Positions 28,903-38,622 of a stretch of DNA of 64,000 bases are shown in pieces. How positions within the stretch are numbered: position 1 is the stretch's first letter; every line of letters starts with the position of its first letter. Below the pieces are notes generated by a model. That model had not been told where the DNA came from. It did not search any database and saw only the letters and a list, made by a program, of their open reading frames with translations. The translations under genes were made by a program, and so were the position numbers. Origin of the DNA: Paenibacillus odorifer (GTDB lineage: Bacteria; Bacillota; Bacilli; Paenibacillales; Paenibacillaceae); NCBI RefSeq assembly GCF_000758725.1, contig NZ_CP009428.1, positions 1,488,001-1,552,000 on the forward strand. Reading direction: 5' to 3'.

Positions 28903-29491
28903 GCCCTCTGCGATGATGTATGTATTTGCTGGGAATAATGGCAGCGGGAAAAGTACAATTAGGAATTTGATTGTAGATCGACTTGGAATTAGTGTGAATA
29001 TCGATCCTGATGCTTTAGCTCGCCGCATTGATCCCGATGATCCAAACCGTCGGAAGATATCCGCAGGTAAAGAGGCGATAAGACTAGCTAGGAACTGTAT
29101 AGACAATAGGCGTGATTTCACAATAGAGACAACATTGGCCGGTGGAAATGTAATTCGACTCATGCAGAGTGCTAAGGAAAGCGGTTTTGAGACAACTATG
29201 TTCTTTGTAGGACTTGGTGATTATCAGCTAAATATCGAACGGGTTGCTTTACGCGTTCGAAATGGTGGCCACGATATTCCAACTGAGGATATTATTAGAA
29301 GACATACAACATCAATTCAAAACTTACTTTCTAATTTGTACCTTATTGATCATTTGATTGTTATCGACAACAGTAAGTCGGATGGAGAAATTGTTTTGGA
29401 AGCAGGGTATTGCTCTATAAAATATCAGGTTGATCCTCTCCCAGCTTGGGTCCATAAAATTAAGGAGAATTTAAAAGTTGAACCATTATAA
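28895..29491 (+). CDS. Zeta-toxin-like P-loop kinase
   Basis: The 198-aa protein has Walker A GNNGSGKST (13-21), a NIDPDALARRI segment with the conserved Asp, and FTIETTLAG, the signature of zeta/PezT-like kinases and related small ATPases. Zeta toxins phosphorylate UDP-N-acetylglucosamine and so block wall synthesis. The protein is shorter than plasmid zeta (about 287 aa) and close to chromosomal zeta-like proteins. AGGAG precedes ATG 28895. The overlap with the upstream small gene suggests a chromosomal toxin-antitoxin module, but a non-toxic kinase role is possible. Confidence 0.78.
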   Translation: MSEPSAMMYVFAGNNGSGKSTIRNLIVDRLGISVNIDPDALARRIDPDDPNRRKISAGKEAIRLARNCIDNRRDFTIETTLAGGNVIRLMQSAKESGFETTMFFVGLGDYQLNIERVALRVRNGGHDIPTEDIIRRHTTSIQNLLSNLYLIDHLIVIDNSKSDGEIVLEAGYCSIKYQVDPLPAWVHKIKENLKVEPL

Positions 29492-29532
29492 ATAACCTTA
29501 GTCCGAAAGCCTACTGGACTAAGGTTATTTAA
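29491..29532. terminator. Bidirectional terminator between zeta-like gene and nrdF
   Basis: Perfect stem AATAACCTTAGTCC / GGACTAAGGTTATT with A and T runs on both sides; it lies between convergent transcripts. Confidence 0.85.
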
Positions 29533-29615
29533 TTTAGACATGAAACATTTATTGTAAATAATATAATACACTTGAGCTGGCATCTATTAGATACAACAAC
29601 CTCTGATGATTTTAT

Positions 29616-30575
29616 TTAAAATTGAAAATCTTCATCCTTCAGTGGCTCCACATTAAGCGCCCGGACATATCCGTTGCCTTTCTTCGAGAAGAAGTCATGC
29701 TGCTTGGTGTGGGTGCTGATCCCGTTCTGAACAATCGGGTTGATCTCTTCCTCGTCAAATAGCGGATCATGGCCCAGATTCATCATCGCTTTATTGGCAT
29801 TGTATCTTAGGAAAGTCTTAACCTCGTCCACCAATCCGATAGGGGCATAGATCTGCTCGGTATAATGCTCTTCATTCTCATGCAGCAGTCGAAGCAATTC
29901 TACCAGCGTATGGTGAAGTTCGCGTTGCTCGTCTTCTGGGAGCCCGTCAAAGATCTCTTGTGCCAGCACGCCGACATATACCCCATGGATGCTCTCATCC
30001 CGTAGAATAAGGTCGATGATCTCACCGCTGCAAGTCATTTTGCCCTGCCCAGCCAGATATAGGGGATAGAAGAAACCACTGTAGAACAAGTAGCTCTCGA
30101 GCAGGACGGAGGCTGCCATGGCAAGGTACAGGTCTTTAGGTGAGTCTATGTTTTTGTAATATTGTGATATGGTCTCCGCTTTGAACTGGAGGAAGGGGTT
30201 CTCTTCTACCCAGCGGAATACACTGTCGATCTCCTCTGTAGAGGACAAAGTGGTGAAAATACTGCTGTACGATTTGGCGTGAATTTGTTCCATCATGCCC
30301 ATGAAGCCCAGTACGGCTTTACGTTGAAGGCCTTCGACATGCTCCATAATCTGCGGCATTCCGACTCCGCCTTGAATCGTATCCAGCAGTGTCAGGCCGC
30401 CCAGCACCTTCATATAGGAGTCCTTTTCTTGCTCACTGAGCGTGAGCCAGGACATTTTATCATCGGATAATGGAATTTCATCGTCCGTCCAGAATTGCAT
30501 AATGTTCTGATTCCAGAACATCAATGAGAAATCGTCGTCGGGACGGTTCCAGTTAACGGCTTGGATAGCGGTCAT
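29616..30575 (-). CDS. nrdF: Ribonucleotide reductase class Ib, small subunit
   Basis: The 319-aa protein is an R2-type radical subunit. It starts with AVNWNRPDDDFS, typical of Bacillaceae NrdF, and carries the metal ligands in EQIHAKSYS and EIIDLILRDESIHG. The dimanganese or diiron tyrosyl-radical centre is activated with help of NrdI. Gene order on the minus strand is nrdI-nrdE-nrdF with 39 bp between nrdE and nrdF and GGAG before the ATG. The subunit supplies the radical for dNTP synthesis in the cytoplasm. Confidence 0.95.
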   Translation of the reverse strand: MTAIQAVNWNRPDDDFSLMFWNQNIMQFWTDDEIPLSDDKMSWLTLSEQEKDSYMKVLGGLTLLDTIQGGVGMPQIMEHVEGLQRKAVLGFMGMMEQIHAKSYSSIFTTLSSTEEIDSVFRWVEENPFLQFKAETISQYYKNIDSPKDLYLAMAASVLLESYLFYSGFFYPLYLAGQGKMTCSGEIIDLILRDESIHGVYVGVLAQEIFDGLPEDEQRELHHTLVELLRLLHENEEHYTEQIYAPIGLVDEVKTFLRYNANKAMMNLGHDPLFDEEEINPIVQNGISTHTKQHDFFSKKGNGYVRALNVEPLKDEDFQF

Positions 30576-30614
30576 AATATTGCAATCTCCTTTTCTGCGG
30601 CTATAGCCTTCCTT

Positions 30615-32699
30615 TTAGATTGAGCAGGTGAGGCATTCCTCGACAGACAGCTTTTTGGTCCGGGTGTAATACAGCGACTTCAAGCCTTTATGCGCCGCAT
30701 ACAGGTAGGAGCGGGCCAGTTCTCTGGTGGAAACATCACTGTTAACATGCAGAACGGTCGAGATACCTTGGTCGATATGGGGCTGAATTTCCGCGATCAG
30801 ATCGATTACCTTGAACTGGTCCATCTGGTAAGCCGATTTATAGAAAAACACATTGTCCGGCCGCAGGTACGGCATCGGATAATAAGTAGTTGAATTAGCA
30901 TAAGTCCGAGTCTCAATCTGCTCAACAATCGGCATAACGCTTGAAGTGGCGTTTTGGATATAGGAAATGCTGGCCGTTGGCGCAATCGCCAAACGGTAAG
31001 CATGGTATAGGCCATTTGCTTTTACCGCATCCCGCAATTGTTCCCAGTCAGCTGGGGATGGGATATAAATATCTCCGAATAACTCTTGTACCCTTGGGGT
31101 AACCGGACGGTAATCGGTAGTCAGGTAACGCTCAAAATAAGCTCCCGTAGCATAATCAGAAGCCTCAAATCCATGGAAAGATCGGCCCGTCGCGGCAGCG
31201 ATTTCCATGCTTTTCTCCAGCGAGTGGAAATTCATGGTCATAAAGAAGGTCCGGGCAAAATCGCGGGCCTGCTCGCTTTCATAAGCAATGTTGTTCTTAG
31301 CCAGATAGCCGTGCAGATTCATGACGCCAAGACCGACAGAGTGCATCTCCTTGTTTGCTTTGGCTACGCCTGGGGCATTGGAAATACTGGTCATATCGCT
31401 AACAGCGGTCAGGGCGATCATGCCCTCATGTACGGATTCACGGATTTTGCCATGTTCCATCACGTTAACAATGTTCAAGGAAGCCAGATTGCAGCTTACA
31501 TCGCGGCGGATTGTACTCTCCTGTCCGTAGTCGGCAATCTCTGAGGTCTCCTGCAGCTGGAAGATTTCAGTACAAAGGTTGGACATTTTGATCTGTCCGA
31601 CGTTTTTCAGAGCATGGGCCGCATTGGCATTGCTCTTGTTCATGATATATGGATAGCCAGATTCCAGCTGGATCATGGCAATTTTGGTCAGCATATCCCG
31701 TGCGCTCATAGCTTTCTTCTTTTTGACACGTGGATCGGCCAGCAGCTTATCATACATGTCATCCAGATCCATATCGTCGAGATGCGTTCCGTAGGCTTTG
31801 TACACACTGTAAGGAGCAAATACATGCAGTGCTTCATTGTCCTTCGCCAGCTTATAGAAGCGGTTCGGAATAATCAGGCCGATGGACAGGGTTTTGAGTC
31901 TTGTTTTTTCGTCGGCATTGATCTTCTTGCTGTCGAGGAATTCCAGAACGTCCCAGCCAAAAATGTTGTAATAGGCTGCTCCTGATCCTTTACGCTGACC
32001 CATCTGATCTGCATAGGAGAAGCCGTCTTCCATCAGCTTAAGTACAGGTATAATTCCCTTCGCAGCATCCTCAACACCCTTGATAGTTTCACCACGGGAG
32101 CGTAGCTTGGATAGGTTGACGGCCACACCGCCACCGATCTTCGACAACTGCATGCAGGTATTCAGCACATAGTTGATGGAATTGAGCGAGTCGTCCATTT
32201 CGATTAGGAAGCAGGAGACGAGCTCACCACGCCGGCTCTTACCGGCATTTAAGAAGGTTGGGGTCGCAGGTTGCAGGCGCTGTTCCATCATCGAACGGGC
32301 AAGTACCCCGGCAGTATCGGCGTTGCCGCGTCCCAGGTGAAGGGCGACTGCCGCCACACGGTCCGGGTAATGCTCCAGATATTGTTTGCGGTCATTGGTT
32401 TTTACAGCGTAATCCGTGTAGAATTTCGAAGCTGCCATATAAGATGGAAAACTGAAGTTGTAGGCGTGGGTAATCTGGTAGACTTCTTCAATCTCCGCCG
32501 TGCTGTACTGTTCGTAAAAATTCTCGTAGAAATCCTGTTCAATCATATAATCAACCTTGGCTTTTGTATTCGCAAAAACCAGACTCCGGCGCTCTACATC
32601 CCGCATAAATTCGGCTACTGCCTCAAGATCTTTGTCTAACTGAAAGAAGCCACTTTCGTCTCTCTTCATCAACATGTTGTTTAATTCAATATGCCGCAA
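30615..32699 (-). CDS. nrdE: Ribonucleotide reductase class Ib, large subunit
   Basis: The 694-aa protein fits NrdE (about 700 aa). It shows TPTFLNAGKSRRGELVSC with the first active-site Cys, MSNLCTEI with a second, the radical-path Tyr region, and the C-terminal redox pair CLTC. It lacks the long ATP-cone of class Ia. It catalyses reduction of ribonucleoside diphosphates. Its start overlaps nrdI by 14 nt, so translation is coupled. Confidence 0.95.
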   Translation of the reverse strand: MRHIELNNMLMKRDESGFFQLDKDLEAVAEFMRDVERRSLVFANTKAKVDYMIEQDFYENFYEQYSTAEIEEVYQITHAYNFSFPSYMAASKFYTDYAVKTNDRKQYLEHYPDRVAAVALHLGRGNADTAGVLARSMMEQRLQPATPTFLNAGKSRRGELVSCFLIEMDDSLNSINYVLNTCMQLSKIGGGVAVNLSKLRSRGETIKGVEDAAKGIIPVLKLMEDGFSYADQMGQRKGSGAAYYNIFGWDVLEFLDSKKINADEKTRLKTLSIGLIIPNRFYKLAKDNEALHVFAPYSVYKAYGTHLDDMDLDDMYDKLLADPRVKKKKAMSARDMLTKIAMIQLESGYPYIMNKSNANAAHALKNVGQIKMSNLCTEIFQLQETSEIADYGQESTIRRDVSCNLASLNIVNVMEHGKIRESVHEGMIALTAVSDMTSISNAPGVAKANKEMHSVGLGVMNLHGYLAKNNIAYESEQARDFARTFFMTMNFHSLEKSMEIAAATGRSFHGFEASDYATGAYFERYLTTDYRPVTPRVQELFGDIYIPSPADWEQLRDAVKANGLYHAYRLAIAPTASISYIQNATSSVMPIVEQIETRTYANSTTYYPMPYLRPDNVFFYKSAYQMDQFKVIDLIAEIQPHIDQGISTVLHVNSDVSTRELARSYLYAAHKGLKSLYYTRTKKLSVEECLTCSI

Positions 32700-33045
32700 C
32701 CCGGCTCACCTCCTGTTTAATCCGTTCTACATCGCCAAATGTACCCGATAACTCAAATTTACCGATAACGGGCACGTTATACCGATCTGCAATCAAGTCC
32801 GCGCTGTGCGCGAACAGCTCGCCCCAGTTCTTATTGCCGCTGGCGGCGATGCCTTTCAGATTGGCATTATTGTTCTTCAAGAAAGTAGACACCTTTTCTG
32901 GAATCTGTCCAAAGCCGGTGGTATATGTAATAAGCACATAGGGCTCGTCAATCGTCATATGCTCCTCAATCTGCACAGCCGGCAACTTAAGTTTGCTGAT
33001 GAAGCGTCTGACATTTCCTGTTTTTGAATCATACGCGACTAGCAT
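32686..33045 (-). CDS. nrdI: NrdI flavodoxin
   Basis: The 119-aa flavodoxin-like protein has the FMN phosphate loop SKTGNVRRF (7-15) and TYTTGFGQIP near 46-55, as in NrdI. It supplies oxidant to build the Mn(III)2-Y cofactor of NrdF. GGGGGAC precedes the ATG. It is first in the operon. Confidence 0.94.
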   Translation of the reverse strand: MLVAYDSKTGNVRRFISKLKLPAVQIEEHMTIDEPYVLITYTTGFGQIPEKVSTFLKNNNANLKGIAASGNKNWGELFAHSADLIADRYNVPVIGKFELSGTFGDVERIKQEVSRVAAY

Positions 33046-33133
33046 GGTGTCTGTCCCCCTGTAAATATTAAAAACTATTGAAAATAGTATGAAAACTGAA
33101 TGGATAAGCTTTAAATACTGAAAAATCGTATCT

Positions 33134-33149
33134 ATACTATATTTAGTGT
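33134..33149 (-). promoter_or_regulatory. Candidate NrdR box upstream of nrdI
   Basis: Read on the minus strand this is ACACTAAATATAGTAT, close to the NrdR-box consensus ACACTATATATAGTGT. A second AT-rich palindrome, ACTATT-N3-AATAGT, lies at 33074-33088, centred about 60 bp away. NrdR is the usual repressor of nrd operons. Confidence 0.5.
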
Positions 33150-33449
33150 GCGTTGTTTATTTTAATTACTATATGTTGAAAAGTCAATATGGGAACAGCC
33201 GTCTTAATAGCTGGGAAAGTGTCTCGTAAGCGGTTTTTTGGTAGACTTTTAGGGCAGAAAGACCGGAGTATTAGCATTTTGCTAGTTTAAAAATAAAAAT
33301 AAAAAAATTGCAGGAGAAAGGGTGATACTTAGGGTTGCTGTCTGAGGGTGATGGCAAGCCAATAAATCTGCAAGGAACAGAGCCTGCTCCCTGCAGATTT
33401 ATTGGCTTTATTTTTGCGAAGTGGGATTATTCTTAATAATCTCTTGATC
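33150..33449. other. Gene-free stretch between nrdI and the yesN-like gene
   Basis: Apart from the NrdR-box candidate just to its left and the terminator at 33356-33413 no gene or RNA is visible. The sequence is AT-rich in its first half. Confidence 0.6.
33356..33413 (-). terminator. Terminator after the polysaccharide-locus regulator
   Basis: Perfect 17-bp stem AAGCCAATAAATCTGCA / TGCAGATTTATTGGCTT. A and T runs flank both sides. Confidence 0.8.
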
Positions 33450-35108
33450 TCAAGAACGGTTGTTTACTCCGAGGCTTCGGTCAGGCGGTGAATCTGCTTT
33501 AAGTTGCTGCATGTATTCTCTGGGGGAAATTCCGGTTACCTTTTTGAAGACCTTGCTGAAATAGAAGGCACTCTCATATCCCAGCTTCTGTGAGATTTCG
33601 TAGATGCGACCTTCCCCGCGTGCCATCATTTCTTTGGCTGTCGTGATTTTGATCTCCGTGATATATTCCACATAGTTGACCTTGGCAACCTTGGAGAAAA
33701 GGTGGCTCAGATAGTTGGGACTGAAATTGAAGACATCCGCCACTTGATTGAGCGAGAGCTTAGTTCCGAGATTTCGTTTAATATACTCTTGGACATTTTT
33801 GACGAGCTGCTCCTTGTAGCTTTGTCTGCGGGTAGAGAGGATGTCCGAGCAACCGTCCCTGAACTGGATCAGCCAGCCGGCGATCTCTTCAATCGTATGC
33901 ATCTGGTAGATAGCCCGGTAGCCCTCCGGTTCATTTTCGAAAATTTGCTCCACAATATTCTCACCGTCTGCAAGTAGTGAAGTGGCCATATACAGAATGT
34001 TGCAGGCGGCATCAGTGGCGGGAACCAGCAGGTCGGCCCGGCCGTCGAAGATTTCGATCATTTTGGAGATAATGGCGTATAAAGCTTGGGTATCCATTTC
34101 TTCAAAAGCACGGCGGATCTCTGTACGCAATTCGGAGAAATCAAACAACAGATGATCCTGCTCCAGCGACTCTCCTTCGGCAAAAAACACAAACGACTGT
34201 GCTTTAACCGCAGCAGGAAGCGCTTTTCGCGCAGCGAGGTAGCTTTCCCGCAGCAAATAAGGATCCTCGACCGCAAAGCCGATCGCGCCGATGATCCTTA
34301 CATTGAAGTAGTTATGGAGTATGGAGGCCATATGGGTCAATAGCATTTCAATCTCAGGCATCCATTGCCGTGAATCCGTCCCGTTGACGGGCAGGGTTAC
34401 AGCAAAATTGCGCAAGTCCAGACTGGTCACATAACAAGGTCTTATGGAAGTAAGCGTATCTTTGGCCATTTGGACGGTACTTGAGCACAGAGCAACCATT
34501 TTATCGCCGCGGGGCGGGACACTGTCTGGTCCCAAAATACGGCAAGTGCAGACTAGATATGCAGGTTCCTTGAGCTCAAGGTTTAAATCATCTCTCTGCA
34601 GAAGGTACTGGTTTTTATTCGCAAACAAGTTATTGAATAGGCGGATGAAAAATTTATCGCGTTGGGCTTGTAGATTGCCTCTATGAGCAAGCATGGGATA
34701 GCTGTCTAGGGTTTGAAAAGCCTCCAACTGGGAAATTGCTTTCCGAATGGAGGCATCAAGTGCCTCTGGTGTCAGTTCCAGCTTCACTAGATAATCTGTG
34801 GCTTGCACTTCAATCGCTCCACGTGCGTATTCGAATTCCTCGTAGCTTGTTAAGATGATGAACAGAGGAAGCCGGCCGTGTTTTTTGCGTACCGCATTGG
34901 CAACTTCTAAGCCGCTTTTAATTGGCATTTTTATATCGCTGATTACGATGTCAGGACGGAGGGTGTCAATCATTTCTTCCTCTTGAGCCCCGTTGTGTGC
35001 AATGCCGACAATTTCTATATTATATTGCTCCCACTTCAGCATGGACTGCAAGCCGATACAGACCAAGGCCTCGTCATCAGCGATTAACAACTTGATCAAT
35101 TCCATCAC
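33450..35108 (-). CDS. YesN-type response regulator with AraC DNA-binding domain
   Basis: The 552-aa protein has a receiver domain (LIADDE, phosphoacceptor in VISDIKMP, KLEL) and a C-terminal AraC double helix-turn-helix (about 440-535, with YLSHLFSKVAKVN and YESAFYFSKVFKK). It works with the YesM-type kinase upstream by 21 bp. The position opposite a binding protein and two permeases suggests control of the polysaccharide-utilisation genes. Confidence 0.9.
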   Translation of the reverse strand: MMELIKLLIADDEALVCIGLQSMLKWEQYNIEIVGIAHNGAQEEEMIDTLRPDIVISDIKMPIKSGLEVANAVRKKHGRLPLFIILTSYEEFEYARGAIEVQATDYLVKLELTPEALDASIRKAISQLEAFQTLDSYPMLAHRGNLQAQRDKFFIRLFNNLFANKNQYLLQRDDLNLELKEPAYLVCTCRILGPDSVPPRGDKMVALCSSTVQMAKDTLTSIRPCYVTSLDLRNFAVTLPVNGTDSRQWMPEIEMLLTHMASILHNYFNVRIIGAIGFAVEDPYLLRESYLAARKALPAAVKAQSFVFFAEGESLEQDHLLFDFSELRTEIRRAFEEMDTQALYAIISKMIEIFDGRADLLVPATDAACNILYMATSLLADGENIVEQIFENEPEGYRAIYQMHTIEEIAGWLIQFRDGCSDILSTRRQSYKEQLVKNVQEYIKRNLGTKLSLNQVADVFNFSPNYLSHLFSKVAKVNYVEYITEIKITTAKEMMARGEGRIYEISQKLGYESAFYFSKVFKKVTGISPREYMQQLKADSPPDRSLGVNNRS

Positions 35109-35129
35109 ATCCTTGCTTGGTATGCTACT

Positions 35130-36953
35130 CTATTCCTTTTGCAGGAACGGCAGAAGAATCTTCATCCGGGTATATTGGCCCGACTCACTCTCAATCGAAA
35201 GACCGTAATTATCCCCAAATGCCAGGCGCAAACGTTCATTTACGCTGCGGAGTCCAATATTCTCGGGCATTTCTTTGCTTCCGTCACCTGGATTCGACAG
35301 AATCGTGGAGATTTCTTCTTCCTTCATCCCTACACCGTTGTCTTCAATCGTAACTAGAATATCGGCGAATCCACTTTTGGCCACCTTAATGAGAATTTCT
35401 CCTCTGCCTTTGGGCTCAATGCCATGGAAGATGGCGTTCTCGACCAGGGGCTGGAGCGTGAATCGTGGAATTAGGCCGGTTAGCAGTTCCTCGTTGTCAA
35501 TCTCCTTTACCATAGAGACCGTACTGCCATAGCGGTATTTCTGAATCAGAAAATAATCATCCAGCAGGCTCAGCTCATCCTTCAGCGGCATCAGTCTACG
35601 GTTGTCTTTGGCGATGCTGCGCAGCAGTCTAGATAGTGAAGTGGTCATTTCTGCGATGCCGGTAGCATTCTGAATTGTAGCCATCCATTTGATCGAATTC
35701 AGTGTGTTGTACAGGAAATGGGGATTGATCTGACTCTGCAGCATCCGGTATTCCAGCTCCTGTTTCTGTTTCTCGTCAGCGAGCCGGCTGTCCATAAGCG
35801 CTACGATATCTTGGGACAGGCGGTTAATACCCCGTCCGACATCGCCAAGCTCGCTGTTCCATTCGATATTGCGGTCCAGCAGGAAATTGCCCTGGGCGAT
35901 CTTATCAATCCGCTTCTTCAGTTTTTCCACCGGAAGACTGATGGTACGGGTCAGATACAGCGTAATGATAGCGCTTAAGACAATAACCAGGAGACAGACG
36001 CCGAGCATAACCAGAATCCATATATTTGTCTTGGGAGCGAACAGGTCATTGGATAAAGTCTGTGACAGAATGACTCCGCTGCGTACGGGATAAGATACCA
36101 CGATATGGCTCTCTTTCTCGTCCGCCAGCTTGACCATGGACAGCTCGGTTTGCGGACCGACAGGTTTATCATTGGTATAGGCCACCGGTTCATACGGCTC
36201 TGCAATGGCGATGACCTGATCGCCGATGAGCTGATAATGATGATTGCCGAGCGTCAGCAGCAGCCGGGAATTCTTCGGCAGGGAGTACCCTTTCAGCTTG
36301 TCGGTAATAACAGTGGTATTCGCTAACAGGTACACTGTTCCAACGCGGGAAGCTCCTTTGCCGTAAATAGGAAAAACAAAAGGAATTCCGTTCGTGTTGG
36401 AGAGCGGGTCCTTGATCACCCGGTCCCATTTCTCCTCGGCATCATTGCTAAGGCCGGTAATTTGACCGATATTGTGTATGGTAAGCGGAACAGAGGTGCC
36501 GGTTTTATCCACCTGCAGAAACTTGCCGTTGCTATCCGTAACAATCAGACGGCGGGCATAGCTGTTGGAGCGGTTGTTCAGGAAGTCCTGCTGCATCGAG
36601 TTGAATACATTAACTGCTTCCTTAGAGCTAGCCTTAGGTGAGCTGAAGTAGTCTGTGATCAGGGTATTAGTAGAAGAGTTAGTGCTGCAGGTCATCGCCA
36701 GGGATGACAGATCAATCAAATCCTGTTCAATAATATGAGATACCAGCTGCAGATTGAACTCGGTCGCCTGGATGGTTGTTTTACGCTGATAATAAGTAAT
36801 TAATTCATAGCTGAAAAAAGACAGCAGCGACGCTATCAGCAGTGCGAATACGGCCATGAGCAGAATAATGCGACTTTTAATGGTGGATTTTCTTACCGTA
36901 TTTAACACTCCTCTACAAAATGTGGAAACATATAAAGCGTTTTCATATACCAT
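35130..36953 (-). CDS. YesM-type sensor histidine kinase
   Basis: A membrane kinase with a helix near residues 27-50, an extracellular sensor region of about 240 residues, a second helix, HAMP, the phosphoacceptor in QINPHFLYNTLNSIK and the ATPase boxes ENAIFHGIEPKG and DNGVGM. The start is uncertain. ATG 36953 has AGGA at 7 nt and gives 607 aa; GTG 36908 would give 592 aa, but its GAGGAG overlaps the codon; the frame extends to 37091 without good signals. A cre-like site lies between the two candidate starts. It likely senses an extracellular saccharide. Confidence 0.87.
   Translation of the reverse strand: MVYENALYVSTFCRGVLNTVRKSTIKSRIILLMAVFALLIASLLSFFSYELITYYQRKTTIQATEFNLQLVSHIIEQDLIDLSSLAMTCSTNSSTNTLITDYFSSPKASSKEAVNVFNSMQQDFLNNRSNSYARRLIVTDSNGKFLQVDKTGTSVPLTIHNIGQITGLSNDAEEKWDRVIKDPLSNTNGIPFVFPIYGKGASRVGTVYLLANTTVITDKLKGYSLPKNSRLLLTLGNHHYQLIGDQVIAIAEPYEPVAYTNDKPVGPQTELSMVKLADEKESHIVVSYPVRSGVILSQTLSNDLFAPKTNIWILVMLGVCLLVIVLSAIITLYLTRTISLPVEKLKKRIDKIAQGNFLLDRNIEWNSELGDVGRGINRLSQDIVALMDSRLADEKQKQELEYRMLQSQINPHFLYNTLNSIKWMATIQNATGIAEMTTSLSRLLRSIAKDNRRLMPLKDELSLLDDYFLIQKYRYGSTVSMVKEIDNEELLTGLIPRFTLQPLVENAIFHGIEPKGRGEILIKVAKSGFADILVTIEDNGVGMKEEEISTILSNPGDGSKEMPENIGLRSVNERLRLAFGDNYGLSIESESGQYTRMKILLPFLQKE
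36932..36946 (-). promoter_or_regulatory. Candidate cre site near the kinase start
   Basis: ATGAAAACGCTTTAT (minus strand) fits the cre pattern WTGNAANCGNWWNCW with one mismatch. It shares 13 of 15 bases with the site at 40518-40532. Confidence 0.4.
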
Positions 36954-37180
36954 AGCATATTCCTGCGTTCCGATACAGGGGGAGGTACATAAGCTGAATA
37001 TTTTACATGTTTTAGATAGAAAATTACAGGTTTGAACCGTAGTAGGGAAGAAGAACACAGAAAAGTGAATGAACTTTGTTTGATAATGCATGCCATTCTT
37101 GCGGAAAAAGCTATAAACTTTGAACTAAGCTCAGAAGAGCCGATCGTAGTTACACAATCAGAAGAAAAGGGGATATTTAA

Positions 37181-38524
37181 ATGAAACTGAAAAGATTCTA
37201 TGGCATAACCCTCGCCACAGTATTCTCCATGAGTCTGCTGGCTGGATGTTCTGGTAATAACAACAACGAAGGTGCTGCTGCAACGACAGCTCCAGCAACG
37301 GGGAATTCTGCAAACGCTTCCGCTGAACCGAGCCAGGAGCCTGTGACTTTGAAATGGGCCTTGTGGGATTGGGAAGCTACCGCTTACTACAAGCCACTGA
37401 TCGATGCCTACAAAGCTGAGCATCCGAATGTAACGATCGAATATGTCGATCTGGGGTCGACGGACTATATGACCATGTTAAGCACACAACTGTCCGGTGG
37501 CGCAGATCTGGACGTACTTACAATTAAAGATATTCCGGGCTACTCGAACCTTGTGAAACAGAATCACCTAGAGCCGCTTAAAAGCTTTATGAGTGGCAAC
37601 GCTATTGATCCTTCGGTATATGGAGGTACTGTAGAACAAATCGAAGTGAACGATGAGGTGTATGCGCTTCCTTTCCGCAGCGATTTCTGGATTCTCTACT
37701 ACAATAAAGATTTGTTCGACAAAGCAGGAGTGGAATATCCAAGCAATGATATGACATTCGAGCAATATGATGAGTTGGCCAGAAAAATGACTTCCGGCAG
37801 CGGTTCTGAAAAAGTGTACGGAGCTCACTACCATACTTGGCGTAGTGCGGTTCAACTGTTCGGTATTCTGGACGGCAAGAACACTGTTGTTGACGGAAAC
37901 TACGATTTCTTGAAGCCAACCTATGAGCGGATCCTGAAAGAACAGGAAGACGGCATCGTAATGGATTACGCCACACTGAAGACTTCAAGCACGCACTATT
38001 CTGGCGTATTCTACAATAATTCCGTTGCTACTATGAACATGGGCAGCTGGTTTATCGCTACACAGATTGAGAAAGTGAAGAGCGGCGAGTCCCAATCGGC
38101 TAACTGGGGCATTGCGAAATACCCTCATCCGGATGGTGTGGAAGCCGGTACAACCCTGGGTACAATTACTTCTCTGGCTGTAAATCAGAAATCCAAACAT
38201 AAAGAAGCAGCACTTGATTTCATGAAATTCGTGACTGGTGAAGAAGGCGCTAAAGTTATTGCTTCCACCGGAACCATTCCAGCGATTAAGAATGATGAAG
38301 TTATCAATTCTATTACTTCCATCGAGGGCTTCCCTGCGGATGAGAACAGCAAAGCGGCACTGACTACTGTTAAGACTTATCTGGAAATGCCTATGCATGA
38401 AAAGAGCGCGGACATCGAAGTTATTTTGAATGAAGCGCATGACAATATTATGACTAAAAATGCTTCGATTGACGAAGGTTTGGATGATATGAATGCTCGC
38501 GTACAGCAGCTCTTGAATAATTAA
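37181..38524 (+). CDS. Sugar ABC transporter, extracellular binding lipoprotein
   Basis: The 447-aa protein has a lipoprotein signal with lipobox LAGC (cysteine near 23), an Asn/Ala/Ser-rich tether, and a family 1 solute-binding fold with the WALWDWEATAYYKPLIDAY opening. It captures an oligosaccharide for the two permeases that follow. AAGGGGA precedes ATG 37181. The gene diverges from the kinase gene, and the 230-bp gap should hold both promoters. Confidence 0.9.
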   Translation: MKLKRFYGITLATVFSMSLLAGCSGNNNNEGAAATTAPATGNSANASAEPSQEPVTLKWALWDWEATAYYKPLIDAYKAEHPNVTIEYVDLGSTDYMTMLSTQLSGGADLDVLTIKDIPGYSNLVKQNHLEPLKSFMSGNAIDPSVYGGTVEQIEVNDEVYALPFRSDFWILYYNKDLFDKAGVEYPSNDMTFEQYDELARKMTSGSGSEKVYGAHYHTWRSAVQLFGILDGKNTVVDGNYDFLKPTYERILKEQEDGIVMDYATLKTSSTHYSGVFYNNSVATMNMGSWFIATQIEKVKSGESQSANWGIAKYPHPDGVEAGTTLGTITSLAVNQKSKHKEAALDFMKFVTGEEGAKVIASTGTIPAIKNDEVINSITSIEGFPADENSKAALTTVKTYLEMPMHEKSADIEVILNEAHDNIMTKNASIDEGLDDMNARVQQLLNN

Positions 38525-38544
38525 CCTTAAGAGAGCCGGTTCTA

Positions 38545-38569
38545 AGGGCGGGTGAAAGCCCGCCTTTTA
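38545..38569 (+). other. Intercistronic hairpin after the binding-protein gene
   Basis: GGCGGG-TGAAA-(G)CCCGCC followed by TTTT. It can lower expression of the permeases relative to the binding protein. Confidence 0.65.
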
Positions 38570-38622
38570 TATTAAAGCGTATAGATTTGTGGGGAAGTTT
38601 TAGAAGGTTTGGAGGAGAAAGA

